Source: Marinobacter subterrani (GTDB lineage Bacteria > Pseudomonadota > Gammaproteobacteria > Pseudomonadales > Oleiphilaceae). From it: a DNA stretch of 64,000 bases. The notes below the pieces were generated by a model, which did no database searches, was not told the DNA's origin, and saw only the letters and a list, made by a program, of their open reading frames with translations. Position numbers and translations under genes: made by a program. Positions 52,649-60,737 of the stretch are shown in pieces. How positions within the stretch are numbered: the first letter of the stretch is position 1; each line of letters starts with the position of its first letter. Where the stretch lies: NCBI RefSeq assembly GCF_001045555.1, contig NZ_LFBU01000002.1:1-64000 (forward strand). The letters run 5' to 3'.

Positions 52649-53683
52649 TTATGGACTCAGAATCTGTATCTCCCGGTTCCAGCGATTCATAAAAGCGGCC
52701 CGCCGCATCGGGTCGACAAAAGCCAGCAGGCCAGCGTTGATGGGAATGGGGTAAAGGCTATCGCCAACCTGGTCACGTAGCCGCTGGGCCGTATAGGGGC
52801 CGGTGACGTCCGGCAACACACTGAATAAGGGGGTACTCCCGGCGAGGATCTTCTGGCCCTCGAAACTGAGCAGGAAATTCATGAATACCCTGGCTGCCGC
52901 CGGGTGGGGTGCGTCTCTGTGGATGAATGCCATGCGCATCATCACCAGGGCATAGTCCTGGGGTATCTGCACGATAAGGTCTGGATGGTTTCGGGCCCAA
53001 TGCATGGCGTACGAACCCAGCAGGTTGTACCCCACCCAATAAGTGCCATCTGTGAGGCCATTGAGCATAGCCTGAGTACTGTTTTCGAGGCTGACATCTG
53101 CTGCACCCATAGCGGCGACCAGATCCCAGAACCGGGGTGAGTAGCGCGCATCCTGCTGGAACAGCGTATAGCCGATGCCGCTCCCCGAAGGGGAATAGGT
53201 GGTCACACGCCCACGCAGTAACTCCCTGTGGCTCCTCAGGATGGCATTCAAGGTGGCGTGGGTGGTGGGTGGCATCATGTGTTTTGCCAGGTTGAGCCGG
53301 TACACAGTAACTATCGGCTCGAAGGTAAAACCGAAAACCTCGTCGCGCCATTTCGCCCACTCCGGCCACTTCTGGGCGACGCCACTGTTCAATGGCTGTG
53401 CCAGCCCCTCGTTGACCCGTGCCATTTGCCAGGGCATGGCCGAGCTAATAACCACGTCTGGAGCAGGTCTCTCGTCGCGAACAATTCGATCGACCTCCAG
53501 AGTGGATTTGTCGTGGTAGGTCAGGTCTATTTCCGGATAGACGCGCTCAAAAGCATCAAGCAGGGGAGCCACCACCTGCCGGTCAAGAGCGGCCTCGACA
53601 TTCAAAGGCATTCCCGATTGCGCCATCAACGTGGCGGGCGTCACGCACGCCAGGATGAGCATTGCTGCAACCCATATCTTCAT
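52649..53683 (-). CDS. Periplasmic ABC-type solute-binding protein (PgtC-like) of the Tct regulatory operon
   Basis: From ATG 53683 the protein has 344 residues. A signal peptide (KIWVAAMLILACVTPATLMA) precedes a solute-binding fold (VYPEIDLTYHDKSTLEVDRI, PDVVISSAMPW, AFIHRDAPHPAAARVFMNFL, GQKILAGSTPLFSV). Binding proteins like PgtC serve as signal inputs to sensor kinases. No ABC permease is nearby, and the start overlaps the kinase stop region by spacing of one base, so a co-sensor role with TctE is likely. A longer upstream frame lacks a signal peptide. Confidence 0.8.
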   Translation of the reverse strand: MKIWVAAMLILACVTPATLMAQSGMPLNVEAALDRQVVAPLLDAFERVYPEIDLTYHDKSTLEVDRIVRDERPAPDVVISSAMPWQMARVNEGLAQPLNSGVAQKWPEWAKWRDEVFGFTFEPIVTVYRLNLAKHMMPPTTHATLNAILRSHRELLRGRVTTYSPSGSGIGYTLFQQDARYSPRFWDLVAAMGAADVSLENSTQAMLNGLTDGTYWVGYNLLGSYAMHWARNHPDLIVQIPQDYALVMMRMAFIHRDAPHPAAARVFMNFLLSFEGQKILAGSTPLFSVLPDVTGPYTAQRLRDQVGDSLYPIPINAGLLAFVDPMRRAAFMNRWNREIQILSP

Positions 53684-53684
53684 T

Positions 53685-55079
53685 TCAGGCACAGTCTCCC
53701 GAGACAGGAAATCGAACGCATACCTCCAGGCCCTCTCCAGGATTGCTTTCAATGCTGAGAGTGGCATGGTGGCGACGCACAATTGAGTCCACGATAGACA
53801 GGCCAAGACCCGAGCCTTCTGTGTCCTGTCGTCCTCCGCGCTCAAAAGGCTGGTGCAGGCGGTCCAGCAGATCACCACTTACGCCAGGCCCATTGTCCTT
53901 TATTGTCATTGTTGCTGTGTCCTGTGTCAGCTCCAGCCCCAGCGTGATTTCGCTCCCCGGCGGAGTGTAACGCAGGGCGTTGTCGATCAGGTTGCCAATC
54001 ATCTCCCGCAATGACCAGGCCTCGCCCCGAATGGAAACGGGTCTGTCAGGCATTGGCCCAAGGCCCAGATCGTGATGCCGCGCGTCGCTGCGTTCCGCCC
54101 ATTCCATCACGGTCTCGCGCATCAGGTTCGACAGATCAATCCGGGTTGGGATGCCGCCTTCATCGTGGCGGAGGCGGGCGAGGCTGAGTAGCTGTGTTGC
54201 CAGACGGCTGGTTCTTGAGGTGCTGTCATGCACCGTTTGCAAAGCACGTCGCCAGTCTTCCGGGCGACTGCTCCTCAGCGCCAGTTCGCTGGTACTCTGT
54301 AAACCGGCAAGCGGTGTCTTGAGCTGATGGCTGGCGTCGGCGGTAAAGCGCAATAGGGCGTCGCGCCCCTCACGCTGCCGCTCAAAAAGCGAGTTCAAGG
54401 TCTCCGCCATGTCGTAGAGTTCCCCGGGCACCTTGGCATTTAACGGGCTGACATCGTCGGCATCGCGTTGGCGAATAAGCTGCCGTAAGCGGCGTACCGG
54501 GCCGAGGGCAGTTCGAATCGCAAAAAACATCAAAAGCCCCGTCAGCATAACCATGGCAAGGAAACGGGTCACCGCTCGAATGAACAGGTCCCTTGCCAGG
54601 GCATCACGACCCGAGAGGGTATGACCGACCCAGATCTGCACCGGCTCCACGGATTCCCAACCAGCAGACTTCAGTTCACGCCCGTAAAGCCTGATGGGTG
54701 CGCCAAGGTACTGAACGAACTTCCACACGGGGTGGCCTTCGGCTTCCTCGCGAAACGAATCGGTCACGAAACCGTCGAGATTGCCCGTCACTTCACCGCC
54801 CCCTGCGTCGAGGATGCTATAGAACACTCGCTCCTGCTGATCGGTGGCGAGAATCTGCAAGGCCGCGGGCGGTATCTCGACGATAGGGCGCCCGTCCTGC
54901 CACTGAATTGACTCGGTGATGGTAAGGCTCGCAGCTTCAAGCTGACTGTCAAAAGCACGATTGGCTGCACGCTGGGCGCTGGTGTAGGCCTCGACAAGCA
55001 GAAACGTACCAAGCACGCCAACGGCAGCCAAGAGCCAACCCCCCAGGCGTTTTTTCAGCGTTCCGTCGACGACGATCAC
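53685..55079 (-). CDS. tctE: Sensor histidine kinase, TctE-like
   Basis: The 464-residue kinase has two membrane segments (about 12-32, LLAAVGVLGTFLLVEAY; about 165-190, AMVMLTGLLMFFAIRT) around a periplasmic 2CSK-type sensor. HAMP, HisKA (FTADASHQLKTPLAGL, phospho-His) and HATPase (GNLIDNALRYTPPG, DNGPGVSGDLLDRL, GSGLGLSIV) follow. It overlaps tctD by 4 nt. By context it senses a tricarboxylate or related acid and controls the divergent tctCBA genes. Confidence 0.9.
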   Translation of the reverse strand: MIVVDGTLKKRLGGWLLAAVGVLGTFLLVEAYTSAQRAANRAFDSQLEAASLTITESIQWQDGRPIVEIPPAALQILATDQQERVFYSILDAGGGEVTGNLDGFVTDSFREEAEGHPVWKFVQYLGAPIRLYGRELKSAGWESVEPVQIWVGHTLSGRDALARDLFIRAVTRFLAMVMLTGLLMFFAIRTALGPVRRLRQLIRQRDADDVSPLNAKVPGELYDMAETLNSLFERQREGRDALLRFTADASHQLKTPLAGLQSTSELALRSSRPEDWRRALQTVHDSTSRTSRLATQLLSLARLRHDEGGIPTRIDLSNLMRETVMEWAERSDARHHDLGLGPMPDRPVSIRGEAWSLREMIGNLIDNALRYTPPGSEITLGLELTQDTATMTIKDNGPGVSGDLLDRLHQPFERGGRQDTEGSGLGLSIVDSIVRRHHATLSIESNPGEGLEVCVRFPVSGDCA

Positions 55080-55744
55080 GCGACATCATCCTCCAGCCGG
55101 TAGCCCAGGCCTCGCAGCGTGCGGATGCGAACCCCCGTTCCCGACAGACGCTTGCGCAGGCGGCTTATATACAGGTCAAGTGCGTTGGGGCCGACCTCTC
55201 CGAAACCGAACAGTCGATCAATCAGTTGCTCCCTGGGAACAATGCGTCCGGCGTGGAGCAAAAGACCCTCCATTAACCCCAGTTCCCGGGGGGGGAGGTC
55301 CAGGCGTTCATCGTGCAATGTCACCTCCCCAGAGGCAGGGTCGAAGCATAGTGGTCCGAATCGAAGTTGATTGTCGGTGCGCCGCTGGCTTCGCCGGAGT
55401 AGGGCGCGCACCCGGGCTTGAAGTTCCGCAATCGAAAACGGCTTGGTCAGATAGTCGTCAGCGCCGAGGTCCAGCCCCTGAACGCGCTCAGCCACGCCAT
55501 CCCGGGCGGTCAGGATCATAACAGGTGTGACGTCACCTTTTTTTCTGAGTTCTGACAGCAATGAAAGGCCACTGCCATCTGGTAAGCCCAGGTCCAGCAC
55601 CAACAGATCGAAATGGCCGACCGCCATAGCCGACCTTGCCTCTCTCAGGTTGGAGAACACCTCCACCGTGTTGCCCAGCGGGGTAAGCCCTTTGATGAGG
55701 GAGTCGGCTATCAACGGGTCGTCTTCGACGATAAGCAGGCGCAT
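55076..55744 (-). CDS. tctD: Response regulator, TctD-like (OmpR family)
   Basis: The 222-residue protein has a receiver domain (EDDPLIADSLIKGL, phospho-Asp in LLVLDLGLPDGSG, LTKPFSIAELQAR) and an OmpR-type winged helix (LPPRELGLMEGLLLHAGRIV, VGPNALDLYISRLRKRLSG, IRTLRGLGYRLE). It precedes tctE in an operon and is divergent from tctC. The direct repeat at 55785-55805 is its probable binding site. Confidence 0.92.
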   Translation of the reverse strand: MRLLIVEDDPLIADSLIKGLTPLGNTVEVFSNLREARSAMAVGHFDLLVLDLGLPDGSGLSLLSELRKKGDVTPVMILTARDGVAERVQGLDLGADDYLTKPFSIAELQARVRALLRRSQRRTDNQLRFGPLCFDPASGEVTLHDERLDLPPRELGLMEGLLLHAGRIVPREQLIDRLFGFGEVGPNALDLYISRLRKRLSGTGVRIRTLRGLGYRLEDDVA

Positions 55745-55784
55745 GAATTCGGTATCTCATAAGGGAGTGACAATCATAGATCAC

Positions 55785-55817
55785 TGACAGGTTGATGACA
55801 GGTTGGGTCCATACAAT
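55785..55817 (+). promoter_or_regulatory. Direct repeat and -10 element upstream of tctC, probable TctD site
   Basis: TGACAGGTTG occurs at 55785-55794 and 55796-55805, 11 bp apart, the spacing of OmpR-family dimer sites. TACAAT at 55812-55817 is a good -10 placed just downstream, so the second repeat covers the -35 region, as for a class II activator. A start site near 55824 is inferred. Confidence 0.65.
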
Positions 55818-55905
55818 GGTTCACGTCGTCACTATGGCGGTGAACCGCACAGACGTTTCCTGACGCCTCTGCGGAAAACAAATACAAATACAACAGGAGT
55901 CCTCA

Positions 55906-56892
55906 ATGAGATTCAACTCTGTATTTCTTCGATCGTCTGTATCGCTTGTTCTTGGCGCTGCGCTCATGGTCGGTACAGCGCAGGCTCAAGCCGAAACAAC
56001 CGAGTGTATTGCTCCGGCAAAACCTGGCGGTGGTTATGATCTGACCTGTCGCCTGGCAGCGAATGGCCTCCAGAAAACCGGAATGATCGACAAACCAATG
56101 ATGGTCAGTTACATGCCGGGTGGTATCGGCGCCGTCGCTTATAACCACGTTAACGGCGTGAGACCTGACGACCCCAACCTGATCGTTGCAGCCAGCACCG
56201 GCGCCGCCGTTAACCTCGCACTGGGCAAGTTCGGTGAGTACGACGCCGATGAGGTGCGGTGGCTTGGCGCTCTGGGTGCCGACTATGGTGCCATCGTGGT
56301 CAAGACTGATGCTCCGTGGGACAACCTGGGTGCCCTGATGAAAGATCTGAAGACGCAGCCGGGAGAAATCGTGTTTGGCGCCGGTGGCACTGTCGGTAGC
56401 CAGGACTGGATGAAGGCGGCATTGACAGCCAAGGCCGCAGGCATATCTCCCAGGGATCTTCGCTACGTCGCATTCGAAGGCGGTGGTGAGTCACTGGCGG
56501 CTCTGCTGGGCGAGCATATCGATGTTTACACAGGTGACCTTTCTGAACTGCGCTCGCACCTTGAGAGCGGCACGGTTCGTGTTCTTGCCGCGCTTTCTGA
56601 GGAACGGTTGGAGGGACCTTACGAGGACATCCCCACGGCGGCAGAACAGGGCTACGACGTACAGTGGCCAATCTGGCGTGGTTACTACATGGGCCCGGAA
56701 GTCAGCGATGAGGCTTACCAGCAGTGGGTGAGTAAACTTGAGGACCTGGCCAAAAATGAGACCTTCGCGGAACTGCGTGAGGCCCGTGGACTATTCCCCA
56801 TGTCCCGTTTCGGCGATGACTTTGACGCTTACGTCAAGGATCAGGTCGCCGAGTTCAAGGGGCTCGCAAAAGAAGTAGGACTGATAAAATGA
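55906..56892 (+). CDS. tctC: Tripartite tricarboxylate transporter substrate-binding protein
   Basis: The 328-residue protein has a signal peptide ending AQAQA and the Bug/TctC fold: CIAPAKPGGGYDLTCRLAAN, VSYMPGGIGAVAYNHVNG, FGAGGTVGSQDWMKAALTAK. It captures a carboxylate in the periplasm for TctAB. GAGT-type ribosome site (CAGGAGT) precedes the ATG. It is coupled to tctB by ATGA and divergent from its presumed regulator genes. Confidence 0.92.
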   Translation: MRFNSVFLRSSVSLVLGAALMVGTAQAQAETTECIAPAKPGGGYDLTCRLAANGLQKTGMIDKPMMVSYMPGGIGAVAYNHVNGVRPDDPNLIVAASTGAAVNLALGKFGEYDADEVRWLGALGADYGAIVVKTDAPWDNLGALMKDLKTQPGEIVFGAGGTVGSQDWMKAALTAKAAGISPRDLRYVAFEGGGESLAALLGEHIDVYTGDLSELRSHLESGTVRVLAALSEERLEGPYEDIPTAAEQGYDVQWPIWRGYYMGPEVSDEAYQQWVSKLEDLAKNETFAELREARGLFPMSRFGDDFDAYVKDQVAEFKGLAKEVGLIK

Positions 56893-57332
56893 GAATTGCC
56901 GCCGACCGTATTCTGGGAATAGCCTTGATCGGTTTGGCGGCACTCGCCGCCTTCCAGGCTTACCAGCTTCAGCCAACATTCAATTACGAGCCCGTCGGAC
57001 CAAGAGCCTTTCCGATCCTGCTTTCATTCATTCTGACGGGCCTATCTCTGGTGTTGGTAATCCGCCCCGGAGCAAACGGGGAATGGCCGGAGAAGCGAGT
57101 CGTCCTCAAGTTGGCTTGCGTGCTGGCTGTTCTGCTTGTCTATGCACTCTTGTTCACCCGTCTGGGCTTTCTGATCACGACATTCTTTGCCGTGTTCTCA
57201 CTGTCACGCCTGTTTGACGCTACGTGGCTTAAAGCGTTGACGGCGGGCGTTCTGATGGCCCTGGGAAGCTATTACCTGTTCACGCTGGGCCTTGGAATTT
57301 CATTGCCAGGCGGCCGCTGGTTGCCCATTTAA
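56889..57332 (+). CDS. tctB: Tripartite tricarboxylate transporter small membrane subunit
   Basis: The 147-residue protein has about four membrane segments: ILGIALIGLAALAAFQAYQL, AFPILLSFILTGLSLVLVI, LACVLAVLLVYALLFTRLGF, and LKALTAGVLMALGSYYLFTL. The GPRAFPILL motif is typical of TctB. It overlaps tctC by 4 nt and lies 15 nt before tctA. Confidence 0.9.
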   Translation: MRIAADRILGIALIGLAALAAFQAYQLQPTFNYEPVGPRAFPILLSFILTGLSLVLVIRPGANGEWPEKRVVLKLACVLAVLLVYALLFTRLGFLITTFFAVFSLSRLFDATWLKALTAGVLMALGSYYLFTLGLGISLPGGRWLPI

Positions 57333-57347
57333 ATTGAGGAGCCTGAC

Positions 57348-58853
57348 ATGTTCGACTTTCTGATCCAGGGCTTTGAAGTGGCTCTGACCCCCATGAATCT
57401 GGGGCTGGCTTTCATGGGCGCCTTGCTCGGGACCCTGTTCGGAGCCTTGCCGGGAATCGGCCCGATCAACGGTATTGCCATTCTGATGCCGCTTGCCTAC
57501 ACGCTGGGCCTGCCGGCGGAATCCGCACTTATTCTGTTGGCGGGCGTTTATACCGGCTCCGAGTACGGTGGACGCATGTCGAGCATCCTGCTCAATGTGC
57601 CTGGCGATGCCGGTGCGGTGATGACAACCCTTGATGGTCACCCGCTGGCCAAAAAAGGACTCGCAGGACCGGCACTGGGTCTGTCTGCCGTCAGCTCGTT
57701 CGTTGGAGCGACGATCGCGATTATTGGCCTCACGCTTTTTGCGCCAATGCTTGCGAAAGTGGCGGTGATGTTTGGCCCGGCTGAATTCTTTGCCCTGATG
57801 GTATTTGCCTTCGCATCCATGGCCGTGATGATGGGTAAGGATCCGATCAAGACCGGTATCGGCGCGGTACTGGGGGTACTGATCGCCATGGTTGGCGTGG
57901 ATTCCGGTACCGGTGTCCTGCGTTACACCTTTGGTATGGCAGAGCTATACGACGGCGTTGATTTTGTGGTGATGATCATTGGTCTGTTTGCGATCAGCGA
58001 AATTCTGCTGATGCTTGAACATGCCCACCATAAGGACTCCAGCGACAAGATGCCTCCTATTGGCCGGGTGATGGTCAGCCTCAAGGAGGTTCTCCACTGT
58101 AAGTGGGCCATGCTGCGCAGCGGTGTCATTGGTTTTATTGTCGGTGTTCTACCCGGTACGGGTGCGTCTGTTGCGAGTGCTGTTGCTTACACCACTGAGA
58201 AGCGCCTGTCCGACAAGGACAATACCTTCGGGACTGGCAACATGCGTGGTCTGGCAGCGCCAGAGGCGGGAAATAATGCCGCCGCTGCGGGTTCGTTTGT
58301 ACCAATGTTGACACTGGGTATTCCAGGCTCTGGCACCACCGCAGTCCTGCTCGGTGCGTTGATGCTTTATAACATCACGCCCGGGCCTATGATGTTCTCA
58401 GAGCGCCCGGAAGTGGCTGGTGGCCTGATTGCGTCGTTGTATATCGGGAATATTATGTTGCTGCTTCTGAACCTGCCCTTGGCTGGCGTGTTCGCCAAGG
58501 TGCTTACGATTCCCCGCTGGACCCTGGTTCCAGGTATCGCAATCCTCGCATTTGTGGGCGTTTATCAGTTGCACTCCAATCTGATGGCGATCTACATGAT
58601 GTTGGTAATAGGCCTCTTCGGTTACGCGCTGCGTAAGCTGGGATTCTCGCTGGCGCCGGTCATTCTGGGCTACGTGTTGGGCGGTCTTATGGAGGACAAT
58701 CTGCGCCGTGCATTATCTATCAGCGGCGGTGATCCTGGCATCCTCTTGCAATCGGGTATCTCAGTCGGTTTGTGGATTGCGGCGGTCCTTCTTTTGGTAT
58801 TGCCATGGCTGGTACCAAAGGTGTTGCCTCGCAAGGCTTTGGTTGACGCCTGA
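57348..58853 (+). CDS. tctA: Tripartite tricarboxylate transporter large membrane subunit
   Basis: The 501-residue permease has the TctA hallmark LPGIGPINGIAILMPLAYTL near residue 35 and the second glycine-rich repeat VGVLPGTGASVASAVAYTTE about residue 260. About twelve membrane segments are present. It moves the bound acid inward with sodium or protons. GAGG precedes the ATG. Next gene: an AbrB-family membrane protein, 17 nt on. Confidence 0.93.
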   Translation: MFDFLIQGFEVALTPMNLGLAFMGALLGTLFGALPGIGPINGIAILMPLAYTLGLPAESALILLAGVYTGSEYGGRMSSILLNVPGDAGAVMTTLDGHPLAKKGLAGPALGLSAVSSFVGATIAIIGLTLFAPMLAKVAVMFGPAEFFALMVFAFASMAVMMGKDPIKTGIGAVLGVLIAMVGVDSGTGVLRYTFGMAELYDGVDFVVMIIGLFAISEILLMLEHAHHKDSSDKMPPIGRVMVSLKEVLHCKWAMLRSGVIGFIVGVLPGTGASVASAVAYTTEKRLSDKDNTFGTGNMRGLAAPEAGNNAAAAGSFVPMLTLGIPGSGTTAVLLGALMLYNITPGPMMFSERPEVAGGLIASLYIGNIMLLLLNLPLAGVFAKVLTIPRWTLVPGIAILAFVGVYQLHSNLMAIYMMLVIGLFGYALRKLGFSLAPVILGYVLGGLMEDNLRRALSISGGDPGILLQSGISVGLWIAAVLLLVLPWLVPKVLPRKALVDA

Positions 58854-58870
58854 ACCATGATTAGACTGAC

Positions 58871-59935
58871 GTGATTGATGCGTTGACGGTACGTTTCAAA
58901 GCGGGCTGGAGACTGGTGCCAACGACTTTTGTTGGCGCCAGTGGCGGCGGTCTTGCTTATGCCGCTGACATGCCCCTGCCCTGGTTATTGGGCGCGATGC
59001 TCGTGACTGCGGTGCTTAGCCTGATGAACGTTCGGCTGTCACCACCGAGGGCATCGCGCAAAGTGGTATTGGCTGTAATCGGCGTGATGCTGGGGTCGGC
59101 CTTTACGCCGAATGTGGCCGGCAACCTCGGCGATTGGGGAGCCAGCCTGGTCATTATGCTCGTGGGAACCCTGTTTATGACCGGGGTTTCGGTGTGGCTG
59201 AGTTATCGCGTCGCGGGTAACTCATTAGCGACCGCCATTTATTCCGGAATGCCCGGCGGAATCTCCACGGTTACGCTTATGGCAGCAGATTCCGACGCGG
59301 ATTTGCGCATCGTGGGCCTGACCCATGCAGTTCGAATCCTGGTTTTACTGCTCGTTATTCCACTGATATTGAACACCATCGGCCACGTCAATCTGGAGCC
59401 AGGCACGACTACTTTGGCTCAATGGTTGTTCATGCCATCAATCGGCGAATCTGTGATTTTGGTCGGTGCAGGTGTTGGGGGCGCGTGGCTGGGACTTTGC
59501 TTGCGCCTGCCCAATCCGCTTCTGTTCGGACCCGTACTCGTATCCGCTGCGCTTCACATGACCGGAGTTTCTGAAGCCGCGATCCCGCCGATGATAGCCG
59601 CCATGGCCCAAATTGTTATTGGTGTATCGATTGGTGTTCGATTTTTGGGAACGACTTTGGCGGCGATGAGGCTCAACCTGGTAGTTTCTGTGTTCCAGGC
59701 ATTCATATTGATCCTGATTGCTGCAGTGGCGGCTTGGCTGGGCCACGTCGTAACCGGTTATTCACCAGCTGCAACATTGCTTGCCTATGTGCCGGGCGGG
59801 GCGCCCGAACTCAGTCTGGTGGCGCTGTCACTGGGCATTGAACCGGCCTTTGTGACTTCCCACCACCTGCTGCGGATCAGTGTATTGATTCTTGCTATGC
59901 CATTGCTCTTTGCGTGTATAAGAAAAAGAAATTGA
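58871..59935 (+). CDS. AbrB-family (PF05145) membrane protein linked to the Tct transporter
   Basis: The 354-residue protein starts at GTG 58871 and has about ten membrane segments in two repeats. Each repeat has a family motif: PLPWLLGAMLVTAVLSLMNV and LPNPLLFGPVLVSAALHMTG. YSGMPGGISTVTLMAADSD and YVPGGAPELSLVALSLG are the matching conserved loops. The family is sometimes called putative ammonia monooxygenase, which is unsupported. By position it may help export or regulate with Tct. Confidence 0.85.
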   Translation: MIDALTVRFKAGWRLVPTTFVGASGGGLAYAADMPLPWLLGAMLVTAVLSLMNVRLSPPRASRKVVLAVIGVMLGSAFTPNVAGNLGDWGASLVIMLVGTLFMTGVSVWLSYRVAGNSLATAIYSGMPGGISTVTLMAADSDADLRIVGLTHAVRILVLLLVIPLILNTIGHVNLEPGTTTLAQWLFMPSIGESVILVGAGVGGAWLGLCLRLPNPLLFGPVLVSAALHMTGVSEAAIPPMIAAMAQIVIGVSIGVRFLGTTLAAMRLNLVVSVFQAFILILIAAVAAWLGHVVTGYSPAATLLAYVPGGAPELSLVALSLGIEPAFVTSHHLLRISVLILAMPLLFACIRKRN

Positions 59936-60065
59936 GGTAGTGCCGTTGCCCATGGGCTGATGAGCACCACTGCCTTTATGCCGAGCAAGGGCTGGCTATT
60001 GCAGACATGAGATTAGTGGGAACCAAGCGAGCTAAGGAATTCAGAAGGAAAACAAAGCGGGAAAA

Positions 60066-60142
<77 letters not shown>

Positions 60143-60155
60143 ATCAACGGCCGGT

Positions 60156-60161
60156 ATTATA
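60156..60161 (-). promoter_or_regulatory. -10 element of the tRNA-Pro promoter
   Basis: A perfect TATAAT on the minus strand lies 14 nt upstream of the mature tRNA 5' end, with a GC-rich start region (CCGGCCG) typical of stable RNA promoters. A -35 is not clear. Confidence 0.55.
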
Positions 60162-60177
60162 CGGATTCGCCTTGGTT

Positions 60178-60735
60178 TTACCAGCCCCCGGCGGATAAAA
60201 GGGCATCCGTAAATTTGCTGAGATCGTCGTAGATGGTGACATTGGCGCCGGGTATGGGCCTGGCGTCCAGGTGGCGCTCGGTGTCCTGGCCGTTGCCGGT
60301 TCTTACCAGTATGGCCCGGCACCCTCCCGTGTGCGCCGCTTCCAGGTCTTTGCGGCTGTCGCCGACCATGATGGCGCCGCCAAGGCTGGCCAGGTGAAAA
60401 TGCTGGCGGATCTGGTCCAGCAGCCCCGTCAGTGGTTTGCGGCAGCGGCAGTGGTCGTCGGGATGGTGGGGGCAGTAGGCGATGAAGTCGATGCAGCCGC
60501 CCTGGGCTTCCACAAGGTGCTCCAGCTTGTCGTGCATGGCATCAAGATCATCGCTGCTGAAGTAGCTGCGGGCGATGCCGGACTGGTTGGTGGCGATGGC
60601 GATGCGGTGGCCGGCGTTACAGAGCCGTGCCACCGCTTCGACGCTGCCGGGAATCGGGTGCCACTCATCCGCTGAGCAGATGTAGTTGCCATCGTATTCG
60701 TTGATGACCCCATCCCGGTCCAGGATGATCAGCAC
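60178..60735 (-). CDS. gmhB: D-glycero-beta-D-manno-heptose 1,7-bisphosphate 7-phosphatase
   Basis: The 185-residue HAD phosphatase removes the 7-phosphate in ADP-heptose synthesis for LPS. Motif I is [12 protein letters not shown] (Asp nucleophile and acid), motif [15 protein letters not shown], and the zinc loop [14 protein letters not shown] is typical. Motif III/IV is [12 protein letters not shown]. It starts 2 nt after the glyS stop, so it belongs to the glyQS transcript, as in many gammaproteobacteria. Confidence 0.94.
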   Translation of the reverse strand: MLIILDRDGVINEYDGNYICSADEWHPIPGSVEAVARLCNAGHRIAIATNQSGIARSYFSSDDLDAMHDKLEHLVEAQGGCIDFIAYCPHHPDDHCRCRKPLTGLLDQIRQHFHLASLGGAIMVGDSRKDLEAAHTGGCRAILVRTGNGQDTERHLDARPIPGANVTIYDDLSKFTDALLSAGGW

Positions 60736-60737
60736 TG

